64,000 nt of DNA from Comamonadaceae bacterium M7527 (GCA_021044545.1 CP087990.1:558001-622000); one strand, 5' to 3'. Shown: positions 38,284-47,874, counted from the first letter of the stretch. A program made the numbers and translations. The notes: generated from the sequence alone by a model not told the origin.

Positions 38284-38982
38284 CTAGCCGCTGACCTCGA
38301 GCCATTCCTGGCGTATGTCGCTGCGCTGTTTGAGCTCGGCGGGCGTGCCCTCAAACGCAATGCGGCCATGTCCCATCACCGCCACACGGTCCGATATGTC
38401 CATGGCAATGGTGAGTTTTTGCTCGATCAACAACACACTGACGCCTTTACTTTTGAGCATTTTTAAGTAGCCCGCTACTTGCTCAACCACCATGGGCGCC
38501 AGGCCTTCAGTGGGCTCGTCGATGATGATGAGGTCAGGGTCTCCCATGAGGCTGCGGCACAGCGTAAGCATTTGCTGCTCACCGCCAGACAAAACGCCTG
38601 CTTCGGTGTTGGCGCGCTCTCGCAAGCGTGGAAACAACGCGTACATATCGTCAAATGACCAACGTGGGTTGGTGTTTTTACGCTGTTGGCCCAGTAATAA
38701 ATTTTGAGCCACCGTGAGCTTGGGAAAAATATCGCGCGACTCCGGCACATAGGCCACGCCAGCTTGGGCCATTTTGAACGGTGGTGCGCCCAGCATGTTG
38801 GTACCGCCCCAGTGCACCTCACCCGTGGCATGCACCAAACCCATGATGGCTTTGGCCAATGTGGATCGCCCTGAGCCGTTACGCCCAAGCAAGGCAACAA
38901 TTTCGCCTTGGCCAATGCTCAGGTCGACACCATGCAAGATATGGCTTTTATCGTAAAAAGCGTTTAGGTTCGAGATGTTCAT
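38284..38982 (-). CDS. livF: Branched-chain amino acid-type ABC transporter ATP-binding protein LivF
   Basis: A 232-residue LivF-type ATPase with Walker A GRNGSGRST, the signature LSGGEQQML, Walker B LIIIDEPTEGLAP and the switch-region LLIEQKL. In this Walker A the invariant Lys is an Arg (CGA codon), which is unusual and should be checked. The gene overlaps livG by 4 bp. It is the last gene of the five-gene livK-livH-livM-livG-livF cluster. Confidence 0.92.
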   Translation of the reverse strand: MNISNLNAFYDKSHILHGVDLSIGQGEIVALLGRNGSGRSTLAKAIMGLVHATGEVHWGGTNMLGAPPFKMAQAGVAYVPESRDIFPKLTVAQNLLLGQQRKNTNPRWSFDDMYALFPRLRERANTEAGVLSGGEQQMLTLCRSLMGDPDLIIIDEPTEGLAPMVVEQVAGYLKMLKSKGVSVLLIEQKLTIAMDISDRVAVMGHGRIAFEGTPAELKQRSDIRQEWLEVSG

Positions 38983-39744
38983 GCGTTGTCTTGCGCCTCA
39001 AGCACTGCGCCCAGATAGGCCTCTTGCACCCGTGGGTTGTTTTTGACCATGGCTGGTGTGTCAAAGGCAATCACCTCCCCGTACACCACCACCGCAATAC
39101 GGTCAGCCAACTCAAACACCACGCCCATATCGTGCTCAACGGTGAGCAGGGTTTTACCTTCGGTTACCTTGCGGATCATGTGAATAAAACTGGTGGTCTC
39201 GTCCACGCTCATGCCAGCGGTGGGCTCGTCCAGCAAAATCACGTCAGCGCCGCCACCAATGGTGATGCCCACCTCCAGCGAACGCTGCTCAGCGTAGGTC
39301 AGGTTCATGGCCAACACGTCCCGCCTGGCCTGCAAGCCCAGCATGTCAAGCAACTGGTCTGTGCGCTGGTTGGCATCTGTCAGGCCAGACAGGGCGCGCC
39401 AAAAGTTGTAGCGGTAGCCCAATGACCACAACACGCTGCAGCGCAGGTTTTCAAACACGCTCAGCTTGGGAAAAATATTGGTGATTTGGAAGCTGCGCGA
39501 CAAACCAAGTCGGTTGATCAAAGGGGCGCAAGCCCAATATAGATTGCCCATGTAGCGCAATGTCACCGGCGCTTACGCCAAAGCGCCCGCTGATCAGGTT
39601 GAACAGGGTGGACTTACCTGCCCCGTTGGGGCCAATAACGGCCACACGCTCACCCACTTCAACACTCAGGTCAATGCCTCGAATAATTTCGGTGGCACCA
39701 AAATTTTTGCGCACACCGCGCAGTTGCAATGCCGGCGTACTCAT
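38979..39744 (-). CDS. livG: Branched-chain amino acid-type ABC transporter ATP-binding protein LivG, interrupted by a frameshift
   Basis: The N-terminal frame carries Walker A GPNGAGKST, an intact Lys, and the FNLISGRF segment. The other frame carries LSRSFQITNIFPKLSVFENLRC, the Q-loop and signature region, and Walker B VILLDEPTAGMS. The break is at the GATC at 39516-39519, where adding an AT pair gives PFDINRLGLSRSFQ and a 255-residue product. It overlaps livM and livF by 4 bp each, showing that translational coupling was intended. Confidence 0.9.
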
Positions 39745-41078
39745 ACGCTACCTTCTAAAGCTGTCGCAGCAGCTGGACCAGGGCCACTGGCGCGCTTGCT
39801 GTGCAAGGCCTCCAGCTGCGCCATGCGCTGACGCTGGCGCTGCTCTATGGCCGCTTGTACGTCAGACCAGCTGCGCGCAAATTTGCGTCTGGCCCACTCG
39901 AACAAAGCAGCGCCCACCAACGCCAGCAAACTGGCTTGCACCCATGGCATAACCACGGCGGTATCCCAAGACATGCCGTACATCTGCAGCACAGGGTCAA
40001 TGCCAGCGTTGAGTTGGCGGTGGTACAGCATTTCAACCAGCACGGTCACGCCCACAAAGCCCGGCACTGATGCCCCCGCCAGCACGGCATAAGGCTTGAA
40101 CAAGGCCCCCATAAAGCCTTCTTTCCACACACGCACGTTGTGCAACAAAATGCCAGCAAAGCCACCCGGTGCGTACATCACCATGAATACAAAGATAAGA
40201 CCCAAATACAACAACCACGCGTTGGTGAACTCGGAGAACAAGACCAAGGCCAACACCATCAAAATGGCACCTAATATGGGGCCAAAAAACACGGTGGCGC
40301 CGCCCAAGAAGGTAAACAGCAAATAGGCACCAGAGCGCTGCAAGCCGACCACTTCGGCCGTGACAATTTCAAAATTGAGCGCCGACAGGCCACCTGCGAT
40401 ACCTGCAAAAAAACCTGCAAACACAAAGGTGATGTAGCGAACCATTTGGGTGTTAAACCCGACAAACTCAACACGCTCAGGGTTGTCGCGGGTGGCGTTG
40501 AGCATGCGCCCCAGTGGTGTGCACGTAAACGCATACATCAGTGCCGTACACACAAAGGTGTACGCCGCAATCAGGTAGTACAGCTGGACTTGCGGGCCGT
40601 AGGTGATGCCAAAAGGCGTGGCGCCGGTGACGCGGTCACCGCTGATGCCGCCCTCACCGCCAAAAAACTCTGGAAACATCAGCGACATAGCCCACACCAG
40701 CTCACCCACACCCAGCGTAATCATGGCGAATGGCGTGGCTGCTTTTTTGGTGGTCACCCACCCCAGCACCACGGCCACCAAAGCAGCGCCTATGCCGCCA
40801 GCAATTGGAATGGCGCTCACTGGCAGCCACCATTGACCGTCGCTGACCAGGTTCAACGTGTGAATGGCTAAAAAACCACCCATGCCAGAGTAGACCGCAT
40901 GCCCAAAGCTGAGCATGCCGCCCTGGCCCAGCAGCATGTTGTAGCTCAGACAAACGATGATGCCTATACCCATTTGTGACAACAAGGTGCGTGACAAGGA
41001 GCTGTCAAACAGTATGGGCGACACCGTCAGGACAAAGGCGAAAGCCCACCAAATTGCATAGCGTTTCATGGTGTTCAT
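39741..41078 (-). CDS. livM: Branched-chain amino acid-type ABC transporter permease LivM
   Basis: A 445-residue permease with roughly ten hydrophobic segments, the LSYNMLLGQGGMLSFGHAVY region that marks LivM proteins, and the late LGLIFVFMVMYAPGGFAG. A C-terminal hydrophilic tail of about 60 residues (from around 390), rich in Gln and Arg, extends beyond the last helices; standard LivM proteins are often shorter. It overlaps livG and livH by 4 bp on each side. Confidence 0.92.
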   Translation of the reverse strand: MNTMKRYAIWWAFAFVLTVSPILFDSSLSRTLLSQMGIGIIVCLSYNMLLGQGGMLSFGHAVYSGMGGFLAIHTLNLVSDGQWWLPVSAIPIAGGIGAALVAVVLGWVTTKKAATPFAMITLGVGELVWAMSLMFPEFFGGEGGISGDRVTGATPFGITYGPQVQLYYLIAAYTFVCTALMYAFTCTPLGRMLNATRDNPERVEFVGFNTQMVRYITFVFAGFFAGIAGGLSALNFEIVTAEVVGLQRSGAYLLFTFLGGATVFFGPILGAILMVLALVLFSEFTNAWLLYLGLIFVFMVMYAPGGFAGILLHNVRVWKEGFMGALFKPYAVLAGASVPGFVGVTVLVEMLYHRQLNAGIDPVLQMYGMSWDTAVVMPWVQASLLALVGAALFEWARRKFARSWSDVQAAIEQRQRQRMAQLEALHSKRASGPGPAAATALEGSV

Positions 41079-42022
41079 CCTTCGCGTGTGCCCATCAAGC
41101 CGCGTGGCCTGAAGACCAGCATCAAGACCAGTAGCAAGTAGGGCAATATGGGCGCGATCTCACTGATTTTTAATCGCCACAGCACGTAGCCAAACGAGTC
41201 TGGTGTTAGTGGCTGGCCAATGCTTGCAAACAGGCTCACCACAGACCAGTCCATGGCCACGGCAAATGTCTGCACCACGCCAATCAGGATGGACGCGATG
41301 AAAGCCCCAGCCAATGAGCCCATACCCCCCACCACAACAACAACAAACACAATACTGCCCACAGTGATCGCCATGCCAGGCTCTGTCACAAAGGCATTGC
41401 CACCAATCACCCCAGCCAACCCAGCCAGTGCAGCACCACCGCCAAACACGCCCATGAACACGCGCGGCACGTTATGGCCAAGCGACTGCACCATGTCTGG
41501 GTGCGTAAGCGCGGCCTGAATCACCAAGCCGATTCGGGTTTTGGTAAGCAACTGCCAAATGGCAAACAGCATCACAATGGCAACGCCCATCATGAAGCCG
41601 CGGTATAGCGGAAATTGTGTGCCGTACAACGTGAACAATGGCCCATCTAGAAATTCAGGCACACGGTAGTCCACTGAACTGCGGCCCCACACCAATTGCA
41701 CCAGCTCCAAAATGATGTAACTCAAGCCAAACGTCACCAGCAACTCTGGCACATGGCCCAAGTGATGCACACGGCGCAAAGCCCATTTCTCAAATAAAGC
41801 CCCTGCAATACCAACACCGATAGGCGCTAACACCAATGCCGGCACATAGCCCACCACCTCGGAGATGCTGTAGGCAAAGTAGGCGCCCATCATGTAAAAA
41901 CTGGCGTGGGCAAAGTTCAGTACGCCCATCATGCTGAATATCAGCGTCAATCCGGAGCTGAGCATGAACAACAGCAAGCCATAGCTCAGGCCGTTGAGCA
42001 ATGAGATGACTAAGAATTCCAT
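41075..42022 (-). CDS. livH: Branched-chain amino acid-type ABC transporter permease LivH
   Basis: A 315-residue inner-membrane permease with SSGLTLIFSMMGVLNFAHASFYMMGAY, the classic LivH segment near residues 22-48, eight or so hydrophobic segments, and the family-typical VVVGGMGSLAGAFIASILIG. It follows livK after a hairpin-containing gap and overlaps livM by 4 bp. Confidence 0.93.
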   Translation of the reverse strand: MEFLVISLLNGLSYGLLLFMLSSGLTLIFSMMGVLNFAHASFYMMGAYFAYSISEVVGYVPALVLAPIGVGIAGALFEKWALRRVHHLGHVPELLVTFGLSYIILELVQLVWGRSSVDYRVPEFLDGPLFTLYGTQFPLYRGFMMGVAIVMLFAIWQLLTKTRIGLVIQAALTHPDMVQSLGHNVPRVFMGVFGGGAALAGLAGVIGGNAFVTEPGMAITVGSIVFVVVVVGGMGSLAGAFIASILIGVVQTFAVAMDWSVVSLFASIGQPLTPDSFGYVLWRLKISEIAPILPYLLLVLMLVFRPRGLMGTREG

Positions 42023-42089
42023 GTGTGACCCACAAACAGATAGTTAGGGTGCAGGCCAAGCTTGCGGGTTTGGCCCAGCGTTGAACAAA

Positions 42090-42110
42090 GCAGGCAGCAC
42101 GGCTGCCTGC
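42090..42110 (-). terminator. Hairpin between livK and livH (probable attenuator or mRNA stabiliser)
   Basis: A perfect 9-bp stem, GCAGGCAGC and GCTGCCTGC with a 3-base loop, lies in the 119-bp gap after livK. On the minus strand it is followed by a short T-rich stretch (TTTGTT). A partial terminator or 3'-end stabiliser here would favour livK transcript over the permease and ATPase genes. Confidence 0.6.
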
Positions 42111-42141
42111 TATGCCTCACAAGTGAGTGACTGACGCGCTT

Positions 42142-43371
42142 TCAGGGGCGCTTCATGTCACAAGTGGTGGCGGTACTGGACGTCTGCAAGTCCAGGTACT
42201 TGACGGGTGCAAAGGTGTAGCCCGTGTTCTCAACACTGTAGGCGTACTTGCCATCTGTCTTTTGCCACTTGGATATCCACATCCCTTGTTGCAGCTGGTG
42301 GTCATCAGCGCGCATGGTGGAGTCACCGTTGAATCCTTTGATGGTGAGGTTCTCCATGGCTTTGGCCACCTTTACCGGGTCGGTGGACTTCACCTTGGCC
42401 ATGGCATCACCCAATAGCGTGACGCCATTAAAAGTAGCGTAGGTGTAGTAGTCGTCGTTGAATCGCTTTTTAAATTCAGCGCTCAGCTCGCCCAACTCAC
42501 CCGTGTGATTGGAGTGCGCGTAAGACACCACATACACCTGTCCAGATCCACCGGCCAACGCTGTAGGCGTTCCGGTCACCGGTGCGTAGTAGGTGTACAA
42601 CGGTGTGGTCATACCTGCGTCATTGAGGGCTTTGACAAGCAAGGTCAGGTCGGTGCCCCAGTTGCCCGTAACAATCGCGTTGGCGCCAGACTGCTTGATC
42701 TTGGCCACGTAGGGCGCGAAGTCCTTGACTTGAGCAATGGGGTGTAACTCGTCGCCTACGATTTCAATATCTGGGCGTTTCCGCGAAATGCCTTTTTTGA
42801 AATACTCTGAAACCTGTTTGCCGTGCGAGTAGTTTTGACCAATCACGTAGACCTTGGTGATGGCCTTCTCGTCAGCCATAAACGAGGTCAGCGCTTGCAT
42901 TTTCATGCTGGTATCGGCGTCCAGGCGGAAGTGCCAGTAGTTGCAAGCCTCATTGGTGAGTGAGGGGTCGACTGCGGCATAGTTCAAAAAGACAACCTCC
43001 TTACCGGGGTTGCGCGAGTTGTGCTTGGCCACGGCTTGAGAGATGGCCGCTGCCGCACCTGAACCGTTGCCCTGGGCCACGTACTGGATGCCTTGGTCAA
43101 TGGCGGCCTTCAACGCGGTTAAGGATTCTTGTGGTGAGCCCTTGTTGTCAAAGGCCACCATCTCGAAATTCACGCCGGCAGCATTGTTTGCACCGCTTTT
43201 CTTCTCGGCAATAAAACGCCAGCTTTGCAGTTGGTTTTGCCCTACGTTGGCAAACGGGCCGGACAAGGGGTCAATAAAGGCGATTTTGACGGTCTCGCCC
43301 GATTGCGCAAAAGCGCTGCACATACCAGCGATAGCCAAAGAGGCGGTGAGGGTTTTGATTCCAAAGCGCAT
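42142..43371 (-). CDS. livK: LIV-type ABC transporter periplasmic substrate-binding protein
   Basis: A 409-residue type I periplasmic binding protein. The N terminus has a signal peptide of about 24 residues (MRFGIKTLTASLAIAGMCSAFA). The mature part starts with VKIAFIDPLSGPFANVGQ, followed by YVAQGNGSGAAAAISQAV, typical of the LivK fold. ATG 43371 is decided by AGGAGA 8 bp upstream; a start 30 bp higher is less likely. The cluster also contains an acyl-CoA ligase, so the ligand may be a carboxylic acid rather than an amino acid. Confidence 0.92.
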   Translation of the reverse strand: MRFGIKTLTASLAIAGMCSAFAQSGETVKIAFIDPLSGPFANVGQNQLQSWRFIAEKKSGANNAAGVNFEMVAFDNKGSPQESLTALKAAIDQGIQYVAQGNGSGAAAAISQAVAKHNSRNPGKEVVFLNYAAVDPSLTNEACNYWHFRLDADTSMKMQALTSFMADEKAITKVYVIGQNYSHGKQVSEYFKKGISRKRPDIEIVGDELHPIAQVKDFAPYVAKIKQSGANAIVTGNWGTDLTLLVKALNDAGMTTPLYTYYAPVTGTPTALAGGSGQVYVVSYAHSNHTGELGELSAEFKKRFNDDYYTYATFNGVTLLGDAMAKVKSTDPVKVAKAMENLTIKGFNGDSTMRADDHQLQQGMWISKWQKTDGKYAYSVENTGYTFAPVKYLDLQTSSTATTCDMKRP

Positions 43372-43494
43372 GCGTTGTCTCCTAAACGTTTTTTCAAACA
43401 AGTTAAATCAACCGAACCAAGTTGCAGCTTGCAAGCACCGGTGCCCCCAAGCTATCACATGTGTGACTACCTCTGGTTAACCCAATTGTCTGCG

Positions 43495-45114
43495 CTACTG
43501 CGGTAATTGGTAGTCTGCCAACTGCTCACGCAATGCCATCTTTTGCATCTTGCCCGTGGCACCCAAGGGTATGGCGTCGACAAACACCACATCGTCGGGT
43601 ATCTGCCACTTGGCTATCTGGCCTTCAAAGTGGGCCAACACATCCTCTTTGCTCACCGAGGCGTCTGGCTTTTTCACCACCACCACAATGGGGCGTTCGT
43701 CCCACTTGGGGTGAGCCATGCCAATACAAGCAGCCATGGCAACGCCTGGGTGCGACATGGCAATGTTTTCCACGTCGATAGAGCTGATCCACTCGCCACC
43801 GGACTTGATCACGTCTTTGGACCGGTCTGTGATTTGCATAAAGCCCTGAGCGTCAATGGTGGCCACGTCGCCCGTTGGAAACCAGCCATCAACCAACGGC
43901 GCTGGCTTGTCGGACTTGTAGTAGTTGTCAATCACCCATGGACCTTTCACCAACAAATCACCGTAGCTCTTGCCGTCCCATGGTTGCTCTTGGCCTTGCT
44001 CATTCACAATTTTCATGTCCACGCCAAACACAGCGCGACCTTGTTTGAGCAAAGTCGCACGGTTGGCCGCCTTGTCACCAGCGTCTTTCTTCAGCACACC
44101 CACGGTGCCCAGGGGCGACATTTCCGTCATGCCCCAGGCATGCAGCACTTGCACGCCATAGTCGGTTTCAAAGGTGTCAAACATGGCAGGCGGGCACGCA
44201 GAGCCGCCAATGACGGTGCGCTGCAAACTTGAAAACTTGAGCTTGTGCTGCTGCATGTAGCCCAGCATCATTTGCCACACTGTGGGCACACCGGCGGCCA
44301 TGGTGACCTGTTCGGCCTCCACCAGCTTGTACACAGACTCACCGTCCATGGCTGGGCCCGGAAACACCAGCTTGGTGCCGGTAGCCGCAGCAGAGTACGG
44401 AATACCCCACGCGTTCACGTGAAACATGGGAACAACCGGCAAGATGGCGTCATTTGCGCTGATACCCAAGGCATCAGGCAGCGCCGCTGCAAACGCGTGC
44501 AGCAAGGTGGATCGGTGGCTGTACAGCGCAGCTTTGGGGTTGCCAGTGGTACCGCTGGTGTAACACATGCTGGAGGCCGTGTTTTCATCAAATTGCTGCC
44601 AAGCATAGTGTTTGGAGTGGCCGGCAATCCAGGCTTCGTAGGCGCGTAATTGGGGTATGCCCTCTATGGCGCTCGCAGTGGTCTCGTCGCTCAGCGCGAT
44701 CCAGTGCTTTACCGTGGGGCACTGAGCCTGCACGGCCTTGATCAACGGGGCAAATGTGGTGTCAAAACACACCACCGTATCTTCAGCGTGATTGATGATC
44801 CAAGCCAACTGCGCCGGGACCAGACGCGGGTTTAGTGTGTGCAACACGCGTTGGCTGCCGCTGACGCCGAAGTACAGCTCTAAATGGCGGTAGCCGTTCC
44901 AGGCCAGTGTGGCCACGCGCGCACCCGCTGGAATGCCGTCCGCATCCAGCGCATGTGCAATTTGTTGCGCACGCTGTGCAACCTCACCCCAGCTGGTCCG
45001 GTGAATGTCACCCTCTACGCGGCGCGAAACGATTTCGGTGCTGGCATGATGACGCTGCGCGTGCTCTAGCAACATGTGAATCAACAAACCCTGTGACTGC
45101 ATCAAACCTAACAT
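43495..45114 (-). CDS. Acyl-CoA ligase (AMP-forming, medium/long-chain type)
   Basis: A 539-residue adenylate-forming ligase with SMCYTSGTTGNPKAALYSHRS (P-loop), MFHVNAWGIPYSA, LHAWGMTEMSPLG, the TGD motif GWFPTGDVATID, and the C-terminal lysine segment LGATGKMQK. It should activate a carboxylic acid to acyl-CoA. ATG 45114 is preceded by AGGAGA. It lies upstream of livK on the same strand, 123 bp apart, and probably provides substrate for the beta-oxidation genes downstream. Confidence 0.92.
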   Translation of the reverse strand: MLGLMQSQGLLIHMLLEHAQRHHASTEIVSRRVEGDIHRTSWGEVAQRAQQIAHALDADGIPAGARVATLAWNGYRHLELYFGVSGSQRVLHTLNPRLVPAQLAWIINHAEDTVVCFDTTFAPLIKAVQAQCPTVKHWIALSDETTASAIEGIPQLRAYEAWIAGHSKHYAWQQFDENTASSMCYTSGTTGNPKAALYSHRSTLLHAFAAALPDALGISANDAILPVVPMFHVNAWGIPYSAAATGTKLVFPGPAMDGESVYKLVEAEQVTMAAGVPTVWQMMLGYMQQHKLKFSSLQRTVIGGSACPPAMFDTFETDYGVQVLHAWGMTEMSPLGTVGVLKKDAGDKAANRATLLKQGRAVFGVDMKIVNEQGQEQPWDGKSYGDLLVKGPWVIDNYYKSDKPAPLVDGWFPTGDVATIDAQGFMQITDRSKDVIKSGGEWISSIDVENIAMSHPGVAMAACIGMAHPKWDERPIVVVVKKPDASVSKEDVLAHFEGQIAKWQIPDDVVFVDAIPLGATGKMQKMALREQLADYQLPQ

Positions 45115-45270
45115 GCCGCATCTCCTAAAGCGTAAATGTGAATATCCAACAAACGCTGATCATGCTAAGCCACACAAGGCCTGTAAATAGGCGAAAACGC
45201 CAAAGCCTGTCACACGCCAGACACCCCTACACCCGCTAAGCACGCCTACGAACAAAAGACCAACAAGACC

Positions 45271-46881
45271 ATGACCTCGAAAGCCCATTTGGCACACGCC
45301 GCCTGGGGCATTTGGTTGGCACCGCACAATAGCGCCATGGCTCAACTACTCAGCTCGCCCACACAGGCAGACTTTTTAAGCACTCTAAACCGTGCTGACT
45401 ACGCCGGCGATGCAGGTGATGACGCAATGCGTTTTACGGTGGACTGCCCTGCCACACCCTTGGCCCAGCCTACGCTGGCCGCCAGCAATGCCCCGCTTCT
45501 TGCGGCCTGGGGCTATGAGCCACCCAAGGACCAAGCCTTGTGGGCCAACGTACTGAGCGGCAATGCCAGGTGGCCCAACGCGGCAAACAGCACATCGGCA
45601 AGCGTCTACAGCGGCCACCAATTTGGCGTGTGGGCAGGCCAATTGGGCGATGGTCGCGCCTTGATGCTGGGGCAAGTAGACACCGCGCAAGGCAGCATGG
45701 AGTTGCAACTCAAAGGCGCTGGTCCTACGCCCTTCTCACGCCGAGGTGATGGCAGAGCGGTGCTGCGCAGCAGCATCAGAGAGTATGTCTGCAGCGAGGC
45801 CATGCACGGCTTGGGCATACCCACTACGCGCGCGCTGGCCATGGTGGCATCAAGTACGCAGGTCAGGCGAGAGAGCATTGAAACCACAGCGGTGGTCACG
45901 CGTGCAGCGCCCAGTTTTTTGCGCTTTGGCCACTTGGAGCACTTTGCTCATCATGGGCAGCACGCTGCGCTGCGTGTGTTGTTTGAGGCTCTTGTCACGC
46001 GCTATTTTCCAGCGTTAGGCGAGCTCACTGGCGACGAGCACGTAGCCGCTTTGCTGCGCGAGGTGTCCGGCCGTACCGCCAAACTCATGGCGCAGTGGCA
46101 GTCGGTTGGTTTTTGCCATGGCGTGATGAACACCGACAACATGAGCCTGCTGGGCCTCACACTGGACTATGGCCCCTTCCAGTTTTTAGACGCCTACCAA
46201 CCAACGCACATTTGCAACCATTCGGACCAGGCTGGTCGCTACGCGTTTAATCAACAGCCGCAAATTGGCTTCTGGAACTTGCACGCCCTGGCCCAAGCCC
46301 TGGTGCCGCTCATGAGCAGCACCAACGCCGCTACCGAACACCTGCAAGCGGCACTAAAGCCCTACCCAGACGAGTTTGCAGCCCACTACACGCAGCTGCT
46401 GAGCGCCAAGCTTGGGCTAGACCAGCGCCAGGACACGGACCCAGACCTCATTAACGACTGGATGAGCCTGCTGGCCAGCCAAAGCGTTGACCACACACTG
46501 GCTTGGCGCAACCTGAGCCCAGTGCAGTACGCACAGGCGCCAGCGCTCAACGCTGAGCCACCGCGTGAGCTGTCTGACCTGTTCAAAGATGGCCAAGCCT
46601 TGGCGCAATGGTGGCGTGGCTATGTCGCCAGACTAAGCCACATGCACCCAGACCAGCAGGCAAGCTGGGGCCAGCGCATGCGCGCGACAAACCCCAAATA
46701 CGTATTGCGCAACCATTTAGCCCAGCTGGCGATAGAGGCCGCCATGCAAGGGAACTGGCAAGTGATGAACGATCTCAAAGCCGTTCTGGACGCTCCCTTT
46801 GATGAGCACCCTGCCCACAACGAGTGGGCGCGCCTGCCACCAGCCTGGGCGGCTGATTTGTCGTTAAGCTGCTCTTCTTGA
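45271..46881 (+). CDS. selO: Protein adenylyltransferase SelO (YdiU family)
   Basis: A 536-residue SelO-family pseudokinase that AMPylates target proteins. Family segments are SGHQFGVWAGQLGDGRA, ELQLKGAGPTPFSRRGDGRAVLRSSIREY, LRFGHLEHF, and the active-site GFCHGVMNTDNMSLLGLTLDYGPFQFLDAYQP. The C-terminal CSS motif is present, with Cys where many eukaryotic homologues have selenocysteine. The start is uncertain: GTG or ATG at 45271 or an in-frame ATG at 45337 both lack a clear ribosome-binding site. Confidence 0.93.
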   Translation: MTSKAHLAHAAWGIWLAPHNSAMAQLLSSPTQADFLSTLNRADYAGDAGDDAMRFTVDCPATPLAQPTLAASNAPLLAAWGYEPPKDQALWANVLSGNARWPNAANSTSASVYSGHQFGVWAGQLGDGRALMLGQVDTAQGSMELQLKGAGPTPFSRRGDGRAVLRSSIREYVCSEAMHGLGIPTTRALAMVASSTQVRRESIETTAVVTRAAPSFLRFGHLEHFAHHGQHAALRVLFEALVTRYFPALGELTGDEHVAALLREVSGRTAKLMAQWQSVGFCHGVMNTDNMSLLGLTLDYGPFQFLDAYQPTHICNHSDQAGRYAFNQQPQIGFWNLHALAQALVPLMSSTNAATEHLQAALKPYPDEFAAHYTQLLSAKLGLDQRQDTDPDLINDWMSLLASQSVDHTLAWRNLSPVQYAQAPALNAEPPRELSDLFKDGQALAQWWRGYVARLSHMHPDQQASWGQRMRATNPKYVLRNHLAQLAIEAAMQGNWQVMNDLKAVLDAPFDEHPAHNEWARLPPAWAADLSLSCSS

Positions 46882-46988
46882 ATGAAAAGACCCCAACCAC
46901 CGCGCTACCAACCGCGCCAGTAACCGCCCCGGCAACGCCCACCACCCGTTCCGCTTTTCCAGCATCAACACCAGTAGATAATGCACCA

Positions 46989-47543
46989 ATGCGCTTACTT
47001 TTAGATTTTTTCCCCATCGCCATATTTGTAGTGGCCTACAAAATGGGTGACATTTACACGGCTACGGCCGCGCTTATGGTCGCCACGGTGGTGCAAACCG
47101 GCTTGTTGTACAAGTTGGACGGCAAGCTGGCCACCGTACAAAAAGCCACACTGGGCTTGATTTTGGTCTTTGGCGCGCTCACGCTGGTGTTGCACGATCA
47201 GCGTTTTATTCAGTGGAAGCCAACGGTTTTGTATGGTACGTTGGCCGCCATTTTGAGCATTGCGTTGCTGGTGTTCAAACGCAACTTGTTGCACCTGATG
47301 CTTGGTGCGCAGCTGCAGTTACCAACCAGGGTCTGGCACAACTTGGCGCTTGTTTGGGCTGTTTATTTTGCAGCCATGGGCGCACTCAATGCGTTTGTAG
47401 CCATTTACTTCACCCTGGATCAGTGGGTGGACTTCAAGCTGTGGGGCTACATATTCCCTATTGTTTTTATAGTGGGCCAAGGCTTTTACATCGCCAAATA
47501 CTTGCGTGATGACGCACCACCCCCAAAGGACGAACACGCATGA
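46989..47543 (+). CDS. yciB: Inner membrane-spanning protein YciB / septation protein A
   Basis: A 184-residue protein with about five membrane segments. It begins MRLLLDFFPIAIFVVAYK, the standard family opening, and ends with a short charged tail. YciB is implicated in envelope maintenance and cell division through interaction with divisome and elongasome proteins. The open frame starts 111 bp upstream, but that part is a Pro/Thr/Ala-rich stretch not seen in homologues, so ATG 46989 is preferred. The bolA gene overlaps the end by 4 bp. Confidence 0.92.
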   Translation: MRLLLDFFPIAIFVVAYKMGDIYTATAALMVATVVQTGLLYKLDGKLATVQKATLGLILVFGALTLVLHDQRFIQWKPTVLYGTLAAILSIALLVFKRNLLHLMLGAQLQLPTRVWHNLALVWAVYFAAMGALNAFVAIYFTLDQWVDFKLWGYIFPIVFIVGQGFYIAKYLRDDAPPPKDEHA

Positions 47544-47821
47544 GCGACTCAACACCCATTACCGCGCAAGCCATAGAAGCCCGCCTGCGCGACTTACTCA
47601 GCCCAGCGCCCCTGGAAGTCATTGACGAAAGTGCTGCGCACGCTGGACATGCGGGGTCAAATGGCTTGGGCTGGGGCACGCATTTTAGGGTGCGCATGCA
47701 CTGTGCGGCTTTTGTGGGCAAGTCCCGTGTGGCTCAGCACCGCGTTGTGTATGATGCCCTGCAACCGTTTATTGACGCTGGTTTGCATGCGCTTGCCATT
47801 GAGGTTGCAGCGCCACAGTAA
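47540..47821 (+). CDS. bolA: BolA family protein
   Basis: A 93-residue BolA-fold protein, with FRVRMHCAAFVGKSRVAQHRVVYDAL carrying the class II KH-like helix-turn-helix and the conserved His. BolA proteins partner with monothiol glutaredoxins in Fe-S cluster handling and act in envelope stress. It overlaps yciB by 4 bp, and the PpiC gene follows after 53 bp. Confidence 0.92.
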   Translation: MSDSTPITAQAIEARLRDLLSPAPLEVIDESAAHAGHAGSNGLGWGTHFRVRMHCAAFVGKSRVAQHRVVYDALQPFIDAGLHALAIEVAAPQ

Positions 47822-47874
47822 CGGTGTGTGCCACGCCATACCCTTTCAACAACCCCAACTTCTTCTGATTATTT

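Noticed and set aside
46878..46988. Pro/Thr-rich N-terminal extension of YciB
   Set aside because: It is not family-like, and the normal start MRLLLDFF lies at 46989.
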